DNA of 64,000 nucleotides, taken from assembly GCA_038373885.1 (NCBI GenBank), contig JAWZYV010012344.1, positions 124,001 to 188,000 on the forward strand, written 5' to 3'. A program made the translations under genes and the position numbers. Below the pieces are notes generated by a model, which worked only from the letters and a program-made list of their open reading frames with translations, did no database searches and had not been told where the DNA came from. Shown here piece after piece: positions 41,429 through 51,812 of the stretch. The stretch's first letter is position 1. Each line of letters starts with the position of its first letter. The stretch is from Cheiracanthium punctorium. Its lineage: Eukaryota; Arthropoda; Arachnida; Araneae; Cheiracanthiidae.

Positions 41429-41738
41429 TGCACAAGATTGTAAAAAGTGACTCTTCTACTTCCCGAGAGATGCCGCCTCTTGTAAAGTGTTACTTGTTGC
41501 CGTTGCAATTAGGCCAGAAGAAGCCACAGTTTTCGCCCGACTGAGAGGCCGACTTGAGAGTTCGACGTTCGACGATGTGTGTGATGCAGAGTTTTTTTTT
41601 TCTTTCTTTCTTTTTTTTTAAACTCTCTTTCCCTTTTTATGAGCGCAAATGTAAACACAATTGTTTATTTGTAGCGTAAATAGTCTAGATCACCGTTAAA
41701 TGTTAAATGAAATGCAACAATATAAAATGTTAAATGAA
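41429..41738. other. Spacer
   Basis: T-rich tract near 41594-41618; no feature recognised. Confidence 0.4.
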
Positions 41739-41885
41739 GGCCGCACCAGACCCCCTGCCCCCCCCCCCCAAATTAAAAATTTTGTAAACAAAATAATATT
41801 TATTAAGTCTTTTTGTGAAAAATTTGGCCTTTTTCACTAATTGGTCCCCCCCCCCCTCCGAAACTTTTTTCTGGGTACGGCCCTG
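41739..41885. mobile_element. H2 hAT MITE, copy 3
   Basis: Right end, inverted, CAGGGCCGTACCCAGAAAAA; left GGCCGCACCAGACC. Contains AAAAATTTGGCCTTTTTCAC and C-run subtermini matching H2 copies 1 and 2 in the opposite orientation. Flanks share AATGAA; a few left-terminal bases are lost. Confidence 0.75.
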
Positions 41886-42720
41886 AATGAAACATGCATT
41901 GTGTCGATACTCAGTTAGCTTTCCTATACGGATGTATGTACCTATATTTATTTCTAAATCACATAAATAAAACGGGGCACTCATAGTTCCTCTAGGACAC
42001 GCTAGTGCACACTGACGCACTATTTGGGAAAATTACTTTGGGATTCTAAATTATGAGAAAATTGAGATACCGAATTACTTTATCCGAAGTTATAGCTTTA
42101 AATATTATTCAATTGCACCTATTTAAATATAAGTACGCATTTATAAATATAAGTATTCAAGTACATTATTTCTTCATTTAGAGAATGACGAAGGAACCAA
42201 ACTGCAGCACTTATAAAATCACATCATTAACAAACCTCTAAAACTTTGTTGAATTATTTACTATGCAGAACACATTGCACTTAGCACAGAGCGGCGTGTC
42301 GGCTCTCTACACTAATCCGACCCCAATTTATAGTCTGAAACCATTTTAAACTATTATCAGTCTCGCTTTAAGTCTGATTTAAATGAAGCAGAATCTCATC
42401 ACTTAAATTAGTTTCCGTACATTTTCATCGAAGTATCGCCCCCTCTGAGTTAATATGGAAATGGGTTAAGGAGGGGGTGTTGAGATTCTCGACGTGGGAA
42501 AAGGCCGTTGATTAAGTGACGCTGCATATTCACTTTACGGGGTTATTATTTGGTTATGAAGATCTCTACAGAGTGACAGCGTGCTTATACAGGGCGTATC
42601 GAAATCAATTTACATTTGCAATTTTCGAAATAAATCGAGTTGATTTGGTTTCAATTGAATATAAATACTAACTTCAGCAGTTTTTTCCAATAATTTCACG
42701 TTGTGCAGCTTAACTTTTTA
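41886..42720. other. Repeat-poor block
   Basis: Sequence between the H2 copy and partial P1 copy 5, with near-average GC at 42280-42560 and no match to repeat families here. ATCACTTAAATTAG to GAGTTAATATGG (about 42395-42455) loosely resembles 53500-53560. Possibly low-copy or regulatory DNA. Confidence 0.3.
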
Positions 42721-42841
42721 GACACAGATCTGTGGCACGCGATGAACAGCTCGGTCGACCGCCATGTTGTTGGTAGTTAAATCCAGCGATGGCAACGGCT
42801 GCCCATTTTTCAGAATTGGGAAATGGTTGCGCTTCAAAGGG
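42721..42841 (-). mobile_element. P1 TTAA MITE, copy 5, one arm only
   Basis: Starts inside the hairpin (CAGATCTGTGGCACGCGATG) and runs through GGTAGTTAAATCCAGCGATG and CAACGGCTGCCC to GCGCTTCAAAGGG and TTAA (42842-42845). Only the terminus carrying the GAGGCGCAACC end remains; the rest is deleted. Confidence 0.88.
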
Positions 42842-42845
42842 TTAA

Positions 42846-44428
42846 ACGTCTTGCACAGTATACCAAATAGGTCATGGGACCACAACAGCATTACAACCGA
42901 ACGAAGAACATTATTTCAATTTCATGGTTGCAACATGCCTAAACTCAAAGAGCAAAAAAAAAAAAAAAAAAAAAAAACCATACACTGCAGAGCGAACCGT
43001 TTGCATCGAAACCTACCGGTATTTCCGCAAAAGTGCCCTTTAAGTAGTCTTTTTTCTGAGAATTCCCCCTCCTCGCTTATTGTTCGATTCACGCATATTT
43101 CGCTCCGCTCTTGTGATCGAAAAATGCTCCTAAAGGAGAAGCGCACTTTTGAAAACTGCGCCAAAAATCGCACTGACTGATCGAATTTCATTCGTTTGGT
43201 TTAGGCGTGAAAGGATTCCCTGTAACAATGAATTTCCTCCCAAAGAAATCGGGCAGGGATTGTTTCGAATCCCTATCTAAATACAAAAGGGTGTTTTTGC
43301 ATCACGGTTTCACTCACGCTGGTACTAATGTTAAATGCCAACTGGACAGGAGAGAGGATGCACGCGAATAAATTCTGAAACTTGATTGTTCAAAGTACTC
43401 CGAATATTGGGAAGTGTTAGCGTTAACATAGGAAGAAACGGTAAGCAAAAACTCCCTAAAATTTCAACACTCAACGGTTAAAAGTTTTAGAGTTATGCGA
43501 ATTGCGAAATTATTTTTGGCGGCAAATTTTGCGATATTACGGCAAAACTCACCAAGGTCGATGAAAAATAGCCGGATTCTGGGCATGGACCAAAAAATGA
43601 CAGACTACGGACGTAATATATTGGAGATGTAGACATTTACGTACTGAAATTATTTTGGATGGTCCTGAAGTAAACTCTCCAGTAGATTGGAACCAAAAAT
43701 CGAGATACACAAATAGATGTTACAACAATCTTACATGTGAAATTTCAACATTCTAAGACTAATAATTTTTTAGATTTGAGAGTTAAATACGCACACGCGT
43801 ACACCAAAACTCGCCAAGCTTCGCGACTATTCGCGTAATTCTTAAGGGAGGCGCGTGACCGTGGTCGGACTATTACCTAACTGTACGGTAGGACGGTATT
43901 GTGCTTGAAATGGACGAATGCCCCTAAAACTGCCATTGACCGTAATGAGTTGGAAATCTTTTCAGTCTTCCTGTAGCAGAACTTTAAATGATAAAGACCC
44001 TTTTTGATAGAGAAATTCATTTTGTAACCCATAGAAACATATGTCATTTCTGAGTCATTTGAAATAGCCCAATTCCTCTAAAATACGCTTTAACGAATTT
44101 CTGCCCTAAGAGCGTAATGTATTTAAATCTTTTCGGCTGCCCTGTAGCTAAACTATTCAGTCGAATAAGACCGAAATTGCGGGTGCATAACTAGACGTTA
44201 CAACAATCATAAATACAAAGTTTCCACATTCTACGACCGCTAGTACGGTAATAATCGTAGAGAAACACTTGTACCTCTAAGGGAATGGCATGACCCTTTC
44301 ACCAACACACAAACTTTACATCGATCATACAAGTTGCTGAAAGAGAGCTAAAATGTCCTAATTGTGCACCTCCTTCAGTGTGTTGGTCTTAGGAATATGC
44401 AATTATTGATGGCAATTATATTGGCTCG
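42846..44428. repeat. Diverged dispersed-repeat tract
   Basis: After an A run (42955-42977), loosely repeated blocks share AATTTCAACACTCAACGG, AATTTCAACATTCTAAGAC and AGTTTCCACATTCTACGACC at about 43468, 43740 and 44219, each followed by a variant of AGTTATGCGAATTG/TAAATACGCACACGCG. This suggests an old tandem or dispersed repeat. No coding frame is credible. Confidence 0.45.
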
Positions 44429-44572
44429 CTGCACACTACTCGTGAAACAGCTTTTGGCATCAAAAAAGATCTGTGTTTAGAACATCCATCCTATTCGCCT
44501 GATTTGGCCCCTGCAACCATTTCCCCCCCTCAATTTCCTAAAATGAATGGTTTATTTCGAGAACCCGTGTGA
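44429..44572 (+). pseudogene. Mariner transposase remnant with PYSPDLAP motif
   Basis: Frame 2 gives LHTTRETAFGIKKDLCLEHP followed by SYSPDLAPATI. This matches the conserved C-terminal catalytic block of mariner-type DDD/E transposases, where HDNA.PHTA precedes a helix and HPPYSPDLAPSD holds the third catalytic Asp. Residues before LHTT no longer resemble the HDNARPH strand, and the frame stops after REPV. Only a ~50-residue footprint is recognisable; no terminal repeats are seen nearby. Dead copy. Confidence 0.7.
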
Positions 44573-45074
44573 TTTCGAGACAAAATACAAATAAAAAACT
44601 CATCATGTCAAGCCGTTCAGAATTTTTAGATCATTTTTCTTCACAACCTGTACTGTTCGCAGTAATAAATGATAAACCTGTATCAAGTACGAAACTTTCA
44701 GAAAAAACTCTCAGAACTCAAAAATATTGCAGAATGTATTACATTTCGGAACTTTTTGCTTCGAAACTTCACGTTGAAAACTTTTTTCAGAAAGTTTCAT
44801 AAAGGACACTATTTTTGTAGAGCAGCTTATGAAGAAACATCCTAATTTTTTTTCGGGTCCCTGGCACAATTACTTAATTTCTTTTTATGCAGGGGTGCAA
44901 ATAGGATCCAAATATTTAGTGGCACCGACAAAAATTTTGTGCCACCAAACCTTTCTTATCTTAATCGCGGAAACAAATGTAATTTAGTCTCATGCACCGT
45001 GCGACCCCTTACTTGCATGTCTACTTTTATGTATAAAGTCCGTGAAAGCGATGTCGTTTCTTTGAACAACACCC
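44573..45074. other. Spacer beyond the mariner remnant
   Basis: The 77-codon frame 44569-44802 (SSRSEFLDHFSSQPVLF...) shows no known domain. CAGGGGTGCAAATAGGATCC at 44891 may be an isolated hAT-type terminus. Confidence 0.3.
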
Positions 45075-45078
45075 TTAA

Positions 45079-45572
45079 CCCTTTAAAGCGCAACCCTTTC
45101 CCAATGCTGAAAAAAGGGCAGTCCTTGCCATCGCTCGACTTAACAACCAGCAAGATGGCGGATGTTCGAAACGTTCATCGCGTGCCACAGATCTAGACTT
45201 TTGACGCAGCTGGCTGTGCGCGCTGCGTCAAAAAAGGGGTCTCTAGATCTGTGGCACGCGATGAACGTTTCGATCGTCCGCCATCTTGCTGGTAGTTAAG
45301 TCGAGCGATGGCAACGGCTGCCCTTTTTTCAGCATTGGGCAATCTATCCAGCTGTTCTCGCATTCTTCCATTTTTCAGCAGATGTCAGTGCTGTTAGAAA
45401 TAATCGTGACCATTTCTTTACAGGAAATGACGTGCTAAAAAGTAAAGGATTCTCGTGGAGCTATGTCACCCGCAACTATTTTTATAGAAATCCAATCTAT
45501 TCTTCGTGACTGGCAATAGTCAAAACGTCAGAGTTTGGTGTTCCCAGAGCGGGAACACTGCGCGCTAAAGGG
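45079..45572 (+). mobile_element. P1 TTAA hairpin MITE, copy 6
   Basis: A 494 bp complete copy flanked by TTAA (45075-45078, 45573-45576). Left CCCTTTAAAGCGCAACCC, right CACTGCGCGCTAAAGGG. The arms run from AATGCTGAAAAAAGGGCAG to about 45200 and back from GGGTCTCTAGATCTGTGGCA to CTGCCCTTTTTTCAGCATT. Arm 1 carries CGGATGTTCGAAACG instead of CGGACGATCGAAACG. A good reference copy. Confidence 0.95.
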
Positions 45573-45576
45573 TTAA

Positions 45577-45830
45577 GTCTGCTTTAGAAAGGGACAGTGT
45601 CGTTGACATCGAGGACATCCAACATTCTGTGACCAACACACTGATTCAGGTGCAAACGCAATCAGGGCGTCCAGAGTTCTTTCAATAACATGTACGATCT
45701 ATGTAAGCGTCACATGGGTGTTCAAGGGTGTTATTTTGAACCCGCCTGCAACTTGTGAAACTTAAATAAAGTTCTTAGTTTGAATGTCATGCTGATCATC
45801 TCATTACTTATTTGACACACTGTGAAGTAG
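45577..45830 (+). pseudogene. Possible transposase C-terminal remnant
   Basis: After P1 the sequence translates VDIEDIQHSVTNTLIQVQTQ in one frame and NMYDLCKRHMGVQGCYFEPA in a shifted frame, followed by a stop and an AATAAA-like signal. A basic helix then a G.YFE-type ending is common at the C-terminus of Tc1/mariner and related arthropod transposases. The similarity is by pattern only. It may be the 3' end of the element whose catalytic motif lies at 44429, with P1 inserted between. Confidence 0.35.
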
Positions 45831-46010
45831 GGTGGGAAGAAAAAAATCGAAATTTTGAGAATGAAAATGTAGTAGTGCGGAAAAGTTGTCAAGTACTGTC
45901 TTACAGAAGGAAACAAAGTTGGAGTTAAATCAAAAAATATCTTAAGTCGGCAAAAAGAGTCCAAAGATTTGTCATTTTACTAAATTATCGATATAAAATA
46001 GCATAAAATC

Positions 46011-47004
46011 CTTATAAATAAAAATGAAATTCTGTATGTTTGTTTGTTTGTTTGTGGATTTGATTCGTATACAAATCCACAAAAATGGACCTATCAGCCT
46101 GAAATTTTGCACAGATATATAAAATAATATAGAATAAATTATAGTCTACTTTAAAACTCTGAAAGTCCACCCGTTCCCGGAATTTAAGAGATCTTTTATG
46201 CTCTCCACGCAAAAAGCTTTCCATAATTGTGTGAAAAATTGTGAAAGAAGCATCGTGGTTGCCGTGTGGCGATTTTGCCGAATAAAATGTTTTAAATTCT
46301 CAAAGTAAAAATAAAAGAATAATAATTATTTTTTTGTTAGTTTATATTCGTAAGGTTATTTTTTTTAAATTATAATATCGTGTGCATGGGAAAACAGAGC
46401 AGGAATGAAATGTTTTATACGCAAAACAATAAGAATTGAAGATTTCTGAGGCTAATATGTTAAAATTTTTTAGTTTGGCGAAAAATAAAATGGCTCAAAA
46501 TGCCGAGAAAGTGAGTTCTAGCGGTTTGCACAGTTTCCGGCTTGGCGCAATTTACTGAGAGCTTAAGGAAATGGAATTTTGAAAACAGGTGCAAAGGTTT
46601 TATTAGAATACAGCGTTAAATTTTAATGATCCGTGCGGAAATAATGCAGTTATTAAGGGATTTCAAGCGATCTATCTTCAGCATTCTCGCCAATTGAGTG
46701 CATTGATTTAAGTTGGGGGATTCCGCCAAATTTCAGATAATTGAAATCTTCGCAAATAGTACATCGGAGTAACGATGAATAAAACACGTTATATAGTTGA
46801 TAATTAAAAAAATGCGGCTGTATTAAGGGATTCAACTTTTCAAATAAAAGCGTGCTTTACTTTTTAAAGGTCGAACCATTTCCAAAATTGATTGCTGCTA
46901 AGTCAATGCTTCGAATGATTCCCTGAAAAAACTCTTGCAAAATGGCGTATGTTGGCACTTTGGCGAGGCTTAGATTTGAAACTGGATTTTATTTGAGACT
47001 GGTA
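46011..47004 (+). repeat. Helitron array unit 1
   Basis: Starts CTTATAAATAAAAATGAAAT, then TTTGTTTG repeats, ACAAAAATGGACCTATCAGC, AAAGTCCACCCGTTCCCGG, GAATGAAATGTTTTATACGC, ending GGCACTTTGGCGAGGCTTAG and GAGACTGGTA. It aligns along its length with unit 3. Confidence 0.85.
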
Positions 47005-47918
47005 GCTATATTAATAAAACAATGTGTGTAAACTGTTAGTTTGTTTGTCTGTGTCTCGCGTAGCTCGCAAACGGGTGATCGTAGACCTACCAAATTTTGA
47101 ACGGAAATTCTCCATGACAGGCCCCGACACATCTCGAAGCGATTTTTTCAAAATTCGAACTATTTTAGGAAATATCGATAAAAACGTATCGCAAAAGGCT
47201 AATTTTTGCTTTCCGCCATTTCGTAATTGTAACCCCACAGTGCATTAAGCGACGATTAAGCTTATCTAGGTTGCCACATTCGGCAGTTCATTAAATGATT
47301 CAGACTCTTGAAGTAAAAATAAAAGAATAACGATTTTTTTAAATTTTGTCTAGATTATTTGTAAGGTTGTTTTCAAATTAAAATATCGTGTGCATGTGAA
47401 ATCAGAGCGGGAATGAAATGATTTATACTCAAAAGAAAAATAGAATTTGGAAATTTTCCGAAAATAAATGTGCAACTTTTTAATTGGTCGAAAAATAAAA
47501 GGGGTTGATGTGCGATTTTGAGGAGGATTCTAACGCTTGGCGCTATTTATCGTAATTTAATCGTCTGCTATTTGGGTTATGAATACACCTGCGTATAAGT
47601 TTTTGAAATTTTCATTCAGTTGGAATTGTGCATTTTTCTGAGCAGCTTTTCTGCATCTATTTCTAATGTATTACATCCAGAAAAAAGGATGTTAGAAATA
47701 TCAATTTTAATTTTGTTTAATCACACTCATGAATAATGATACACTTTCCAACTTAATGAAAGAAGGAACGAAAATAGGGAAGACCCATGGATTATAACTC
47801 TTTTTATATATAGCACTTTAGTGCATATTTAAAATTTGAAAGTGTGTCAGATTTTCTATGATTCTAGCGCTTGGCGCAATTTAATGAGAGGGTATTTTTA
47901 AAAACAAGCGTAGGTTAT
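47005..47918 (+). repeat. Helitron array unit 2, most diverged
   Basis: Starts TATTAATAAAACAATGTGTG and shares AAGTAAAAATAAAAGAATAA, ATATCGTGTGCATGTGAAAT and GCGGGAATGAAATGATTTAT with units 1 and 3. Its last part (47600-47850: TGTATTACATCCAG, TCACACTCATGAATAATGAT) recurs in inverse orientation at 55890-56125. Confidence 0.75.
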
Positions 47919-48925
47919 CTTATAAATAAAAATGAAATTCTGTTTGTCAATTTGTTGATTTGGGTAGTATACAATTCCACAAAAATGGACCTGTCAGCCT
48001 GAAATTTTACACAGATATGTAAAATAATATAGAATAAATGATAGTCCACTTTAAAACTTTGAAAGTCCACCCGTTCCCGGAATTTAAGAGATTTTTTATG
48101 TTCTCCACGCAGAAAGCTTTACGTAATTGTAACCCCTGTAGTGAAAAAAGTGTGTGAAATAAGCATCTTGGTTGCCATGTGTGGCGATTTTGCCGAATAA
48201 AATGTTTTAAATTCTTAAAGTAAAAATAAAAGAATAATAATGATTTTTTTAGTTTATATTTGTAAGGTTATTTTTTTAATTATAATATCGTGTGCGCATA
48301 AGAAATGAGAGCAGGAATGAAATGTTTTATACGCAAAACAATGAGGATCGAAGATATCCGAGACTAATATGTAATTTTTTTTAGTTTGGCGAAAAATAAA
48401 ATGGCTGATAGGCCGATTTTTAGAAAGTGAGTTCTAGCGGTTTGCACAGTTTTAGGCTTTTTGGCGCAATTTACTGAGAGCTTAAGGGAATAGCATTTTT
48501 GAAAACAAGTGTATAGGTTTTCTTAGAATACAGCATTAAATTTTAACTATCCGTGCAGAAATAATGCAGTTATTAGGGCATTTCAAGCGATGTAGCTTCA
48601 GAATTCTCGCCAATTGAGTACATTGATTTAACTTGGGGGAAATCCGCCAAATTTCAGAAAATTGAAATCTTCGCATTTAGTACATCGAGGTAACGATGAA
48701 TAAAACATGTTATAGTTGATAATTTAAAAAATGCGGCTGTATTAAGGGATTCCACTTTTCAAATAAATGCCTGGCGGTCGAACCATTTCCCATTTTGATT
48801 GCTGCTAAGTCAATGCTTCGAATGATTCCCTGAAAAAACTCTTGCAAAATGGCGTATGCTGGCACTTTGGCGAGGCTTAGATTTGAAACTGGATTTTACT
48901 TGAGACTGGTATATACGTATAATAA
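47919..48925 (+). repeat. Helitron array unit 3
   Basis: Starts CTTATAAATAAAAATGAAAT and follows unit 1 closely (ACAAAAATGGACCTGTCAGC, AAAGTCCACCCGTTCCCGG, GGCACTTTGGCGAGGCTTAG, GAGACTGGTA), with scattered substitutions and small indels. Confidence 0.88.
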
Positions 48926-48989
48926 GACTGGTTATAGATAAAAATGAATGTTGGTATGTGTGAAGGAGGTTGAAAAACTCCAGCACCGT

Positions 48990-49900
48990 TTCACCGATCA
49001 CCATGAAATTTGGTTCACCTAAGTCTTTATCATGGAGAAGGTTTTTATGCTATCCGTTTTCCTTTAACTTTCCACTAGGTGGCGCAGCAGAACGTCGAAT
49101 TCTATTCCGTTTAGCCGTTTGCTATGCGAATATCGTCCAACCAATTTCGATGAAATTTGGTACACGCGGATATTAGAACACGGAGAATATTTTTCACTAT
49201 CCATTTGCTGTAACTTACCGCTAAATAGCGCTGCAACGCATCAACTTCTATACCGTTCGACCGATCGGCATAAAATTTTTTATACTTACACATTTGAGCA
49301 CGAAGAATATATTCTAACTGTGTTACTTTTGATGTTACTCACCACTAGATGGCACTGCAATGCATTATTATTTTAACTCGCCACTAGATGACGCTGCAGC
49401 AGGCCAAATTTTTGACCATTCAAACGGTGGCTATGAAAATCAGTATACATAGCTATTTGAACAATGAGAATATTTTGGCGTTATCCATTTTGCTATAATT
49501 CGCCACATGACGGCGCTGTAGCAAATCATTACTTTAATTAACCACTAGATGGCCCTGCAGTGTATCACTTCTTGACTGTGCGAATGATCGCTATGAAAAT
49601 AGGTATACATAGATATTTGAACACGGGGAAGAGTTTGGCACGATCCATTTTCCTATAACTTGACACTAGATGTCGCGTCAACACATGAACTTCAGGACTA
49701 TTCAGCCGATCGTCATGAAAATTCGTATACATCGATATCTGAATGCGAAGAATATTTTCGCCGTATCCGTTTTGCTAAAACTCACCACTAGATTGCGCTA
49801 CGCCGCATCGCCTTCAGCACCGTAAAAACGATTGCCTTGAAATTCAGTATGCATGCGATTATTGAACACAATATAACGCGATATCCATTTTGCTATATCT
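48990..49900 (+). repeat. Helitron-internal minisatellite, about 120-138 bp unit
   Basis: The motif CCACTAGATGGCGCTGCA and variants occur at about 49072, 49210, 49341, 49382, 49503, 49542, 49663 and 49786, giving spacings of 138, 131, 41, 121, 39, 121 and 123. Between them TATGAAAATxxGTATACAT and GAATATTTTGGCGxTATCCA recur. Units are strongly diverged, so the array is old; two are internally deleted to about 40 bp. Confidence 0.85.
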
Positions 49901-49957
49901 CTTTATTACAATAAGTAGTAATCGCAACAAATATTAATATCAAAAAGTCCATTCATT

Positions 49958-49986
49958 CCCGTGCGAAGAACGGGTACTTCAGCTAG
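49958..49986 (+). other. Helitron 3' terminal hairpin and CTAG end
   Basis: CCCGT and ACGGG form a 5 bp stem over a 7 nt loop (GCGAAGA). Twelve nt later the element ends CTAG followed by T, the expected host base. Confidence 0.75.
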
Positions 49987-50204
49987 TAAAAAATAAATAA
50001 AGATTTTAAAATCTATGTCATAACGCATAAACATTATGTTGTACACGTCTTTAAGGAAACGGATTTCCATGATTTTTGACATAATGATAGTACACCAAGT
50101 GAATATGTTATGGGTAGAATATTAAGGGGCAATACTCAATTGTAGTCGAAATAAAAATATCTGGAGTGACTCCTCGCGACTTTCGGAGCACTTACGATTG
50201 AGAT

Positions 50205-50810
50205 CATTACCAAGCATTTAATTAAATTTTAATCGATGAATCATTCAAATGTATATACCAAATTGAAGCTCAATCGAATGCGCCGTTTAAACGCTAGCGC
50301 ACTTTCAAGAATTTCTCCCCATACGTCATAATGTAAAAGAAAACTTTGTCGTAGCCCTTTAGAAAAACTATAAGACCTATGCACATCAAATTCAATACCG
50401 GTCTTACGATGGTGGTTTATAACATGTATACCCAATTTGAGATCAATCGAATGTAACGTTTAAACGCTAGCGCACTTTCAAGAATTTCCTACCATAGGCC
50501 ATAATGTAAAAGAAATCTTTCGTAGCCCTGTAGAAAAACTGTAAGACCTATACGCATCAAAATCAATACCGATATTGCGACGTTGGTTTGTAACATATAT
50601 ATCAAATTTGAACTCAATCGAATGCCCCATTTAGGAGCTATCGTGTTCGCTCACACACACACACACATACATTCATACATCTCGTAAAAATAGCATAAAT
50701 GAATTCAGAAGACCTCAAAACATGTAAATACACCAAAATATCGACGTCGAATTTTTTCATGTTACAATTCTTTCCTTACAGGGTAAATGTTCGGAAAGTA
50801 AAAATGAGTA
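50205..50810 (-). repeat. Tandem repeat with about 178 bp unit, family T, copy 1
   Basis: CGTTTAAACGCTAGCGCACTTTCAAGAATTTC occurs at about 50284 and 50458 (only the shared core is cited), with TAATGTAAAAGAAA and TAGAAAAACTxTAAGACCTA after each. The right part (50640-50810: CACACACACACACATACATT, CTCGTAAAAATAGCATAAAT, GACCTCAAAACATGTAAAT) is found inverted at 57085-57260, so this is a dispersed element with internal tandem units. Confidence 0.85.
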
Positions 50811-51036
50811 GTATTTATTTTACAAGTTCCTTCCTCAAAGCTTTATATGTAAGTTATATGCAACGTGCTTGAGCATTCACGACACACTCTCGATCGAATC
50901 TCCTGCTGCGCAAGCACTTTATTCCTTTTTCATACATCCATACTTATAATTAATTCATTTATTGGAAAAAATTTACTTATTCATTATTTTTGTGACTTGC
51001 AAAATCTGCTTGTGTCGCCAATACCCTCCATGTTAA

Positions 51037-51541
51037 CCCTTTAACGCGTAGTGATCCCGCTCTGGGAACACCAAACTCTGACGTTATGACTGTTGCCAGT
51101 CACGAAGAATAGATTGGATTTCTATGAAAATAGTTGCGGGTGACATAGCTCCACGGGAATCCTTTACGTTTTAGCGCGTCCTTTCCCGACAAAAAATGGT
51201 CACGATTATTTTTAACAGCACTGACATCTGCTGAAAAAGGGAACAATGCGAGAACAGCTGGAGAGATTGCCCCATGCTGAAAAAAGGGCAGCCGTTGCCA
51301 TCGCTCGACTTAACTACCAGCAAGAGGGCGGACGATCGAAACGTTCATCGCGTGCCACCGATCGAGAGACCCTTTTTTTGACGACAGCTGGCTGACCGCA
51401 CAGCTGCGTCAAAAGAGGGGTCTCTAGATCGGTGGCACGCGATGAACGTTTCGATCGTCCGCCCTCTTGCTGGTCGTTAAGTCGAGCGATGGCAACGGCT
51501 GCCCTTTTTTCAGCATTGGGAAAAGGTTGCGCCTCAAAGGG
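51037..51541 (-). mobile_element. P1 TTAA hairpin MITE, copy 7
   Basis: A 505 bp complete copy flanked by TTAA (51033-51036, 51542-51545); the longest P1 here. Minus-strand ends CCCTTTGAGGCGCAACC / TACGCGTTAAAGGG. Both hairpin arms carry the matching change AAGAGGGCGGACGATCG / CGATCGTCCGCCCTCTTGC in place of AAGATGGCGG. The shared change in opposite arms suggests copying of one arm from the other. Confidence 0.95.
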
Positions 51542-51545
51542 TTAA

Positions 51546-51804
51546 AATGAAAACTCTGGGGTCCTAATCCAAGTGCAGGTTTCTCATTTGGAATTGCTTC
51601 CAAATTAAAAGACCTTGTCCCCCAACGACGTTACATGCCGTAAAACCTAAGTGTCGGCTCTCTCCTGTGGGTTACAATAACAACGCACACATGAAATATC
51701 CGACATATGCAGTACAAGGCATTAGAAGTTTATAGAGCTGCGAACGCCTTTCCGAGAGGGCCACGCGTCTAATAACTCATGTACTACCATGTATTGAAAA
51801 TAGT
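51546..51804. other. Spacer
   Basis: No feature recognised. Confidence 0.4.
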
Positions 51805-51812
51805 GTTTATAG

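Larger units (their letters stand above)
46011..49986 (+). mobile_element. Helitron-like (HINE type) array, about 4 kb
   Basis: Three diverged tandem units of 0.9-1.0 kb (46011, 47005, 47919) are followed by a segment with an internal ~120 bp minisatellite, ending in a small hairpin (CCCGT-GCGAAGA-ACGGG, 49958-49974), then TACTTCAGCTAG and a T. A hairpin about 10 nt before a CTAG terminus inserted 5' to T is the 3' signature of Helitrons, and tandem amplification with central minisatellites is known for HINE/DINE non-autonomous members. No Rep/helicase coding remains. The exact 5' end is uncertain. Confidence 0.65.

Noticed and set aside
42764..43191. 138-codon plus-strand and 89-codon minus-strand frames
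   Set aside because: They begin in a P1 arm and run through a poly(A) tract (Lys/Phe homopolymers).
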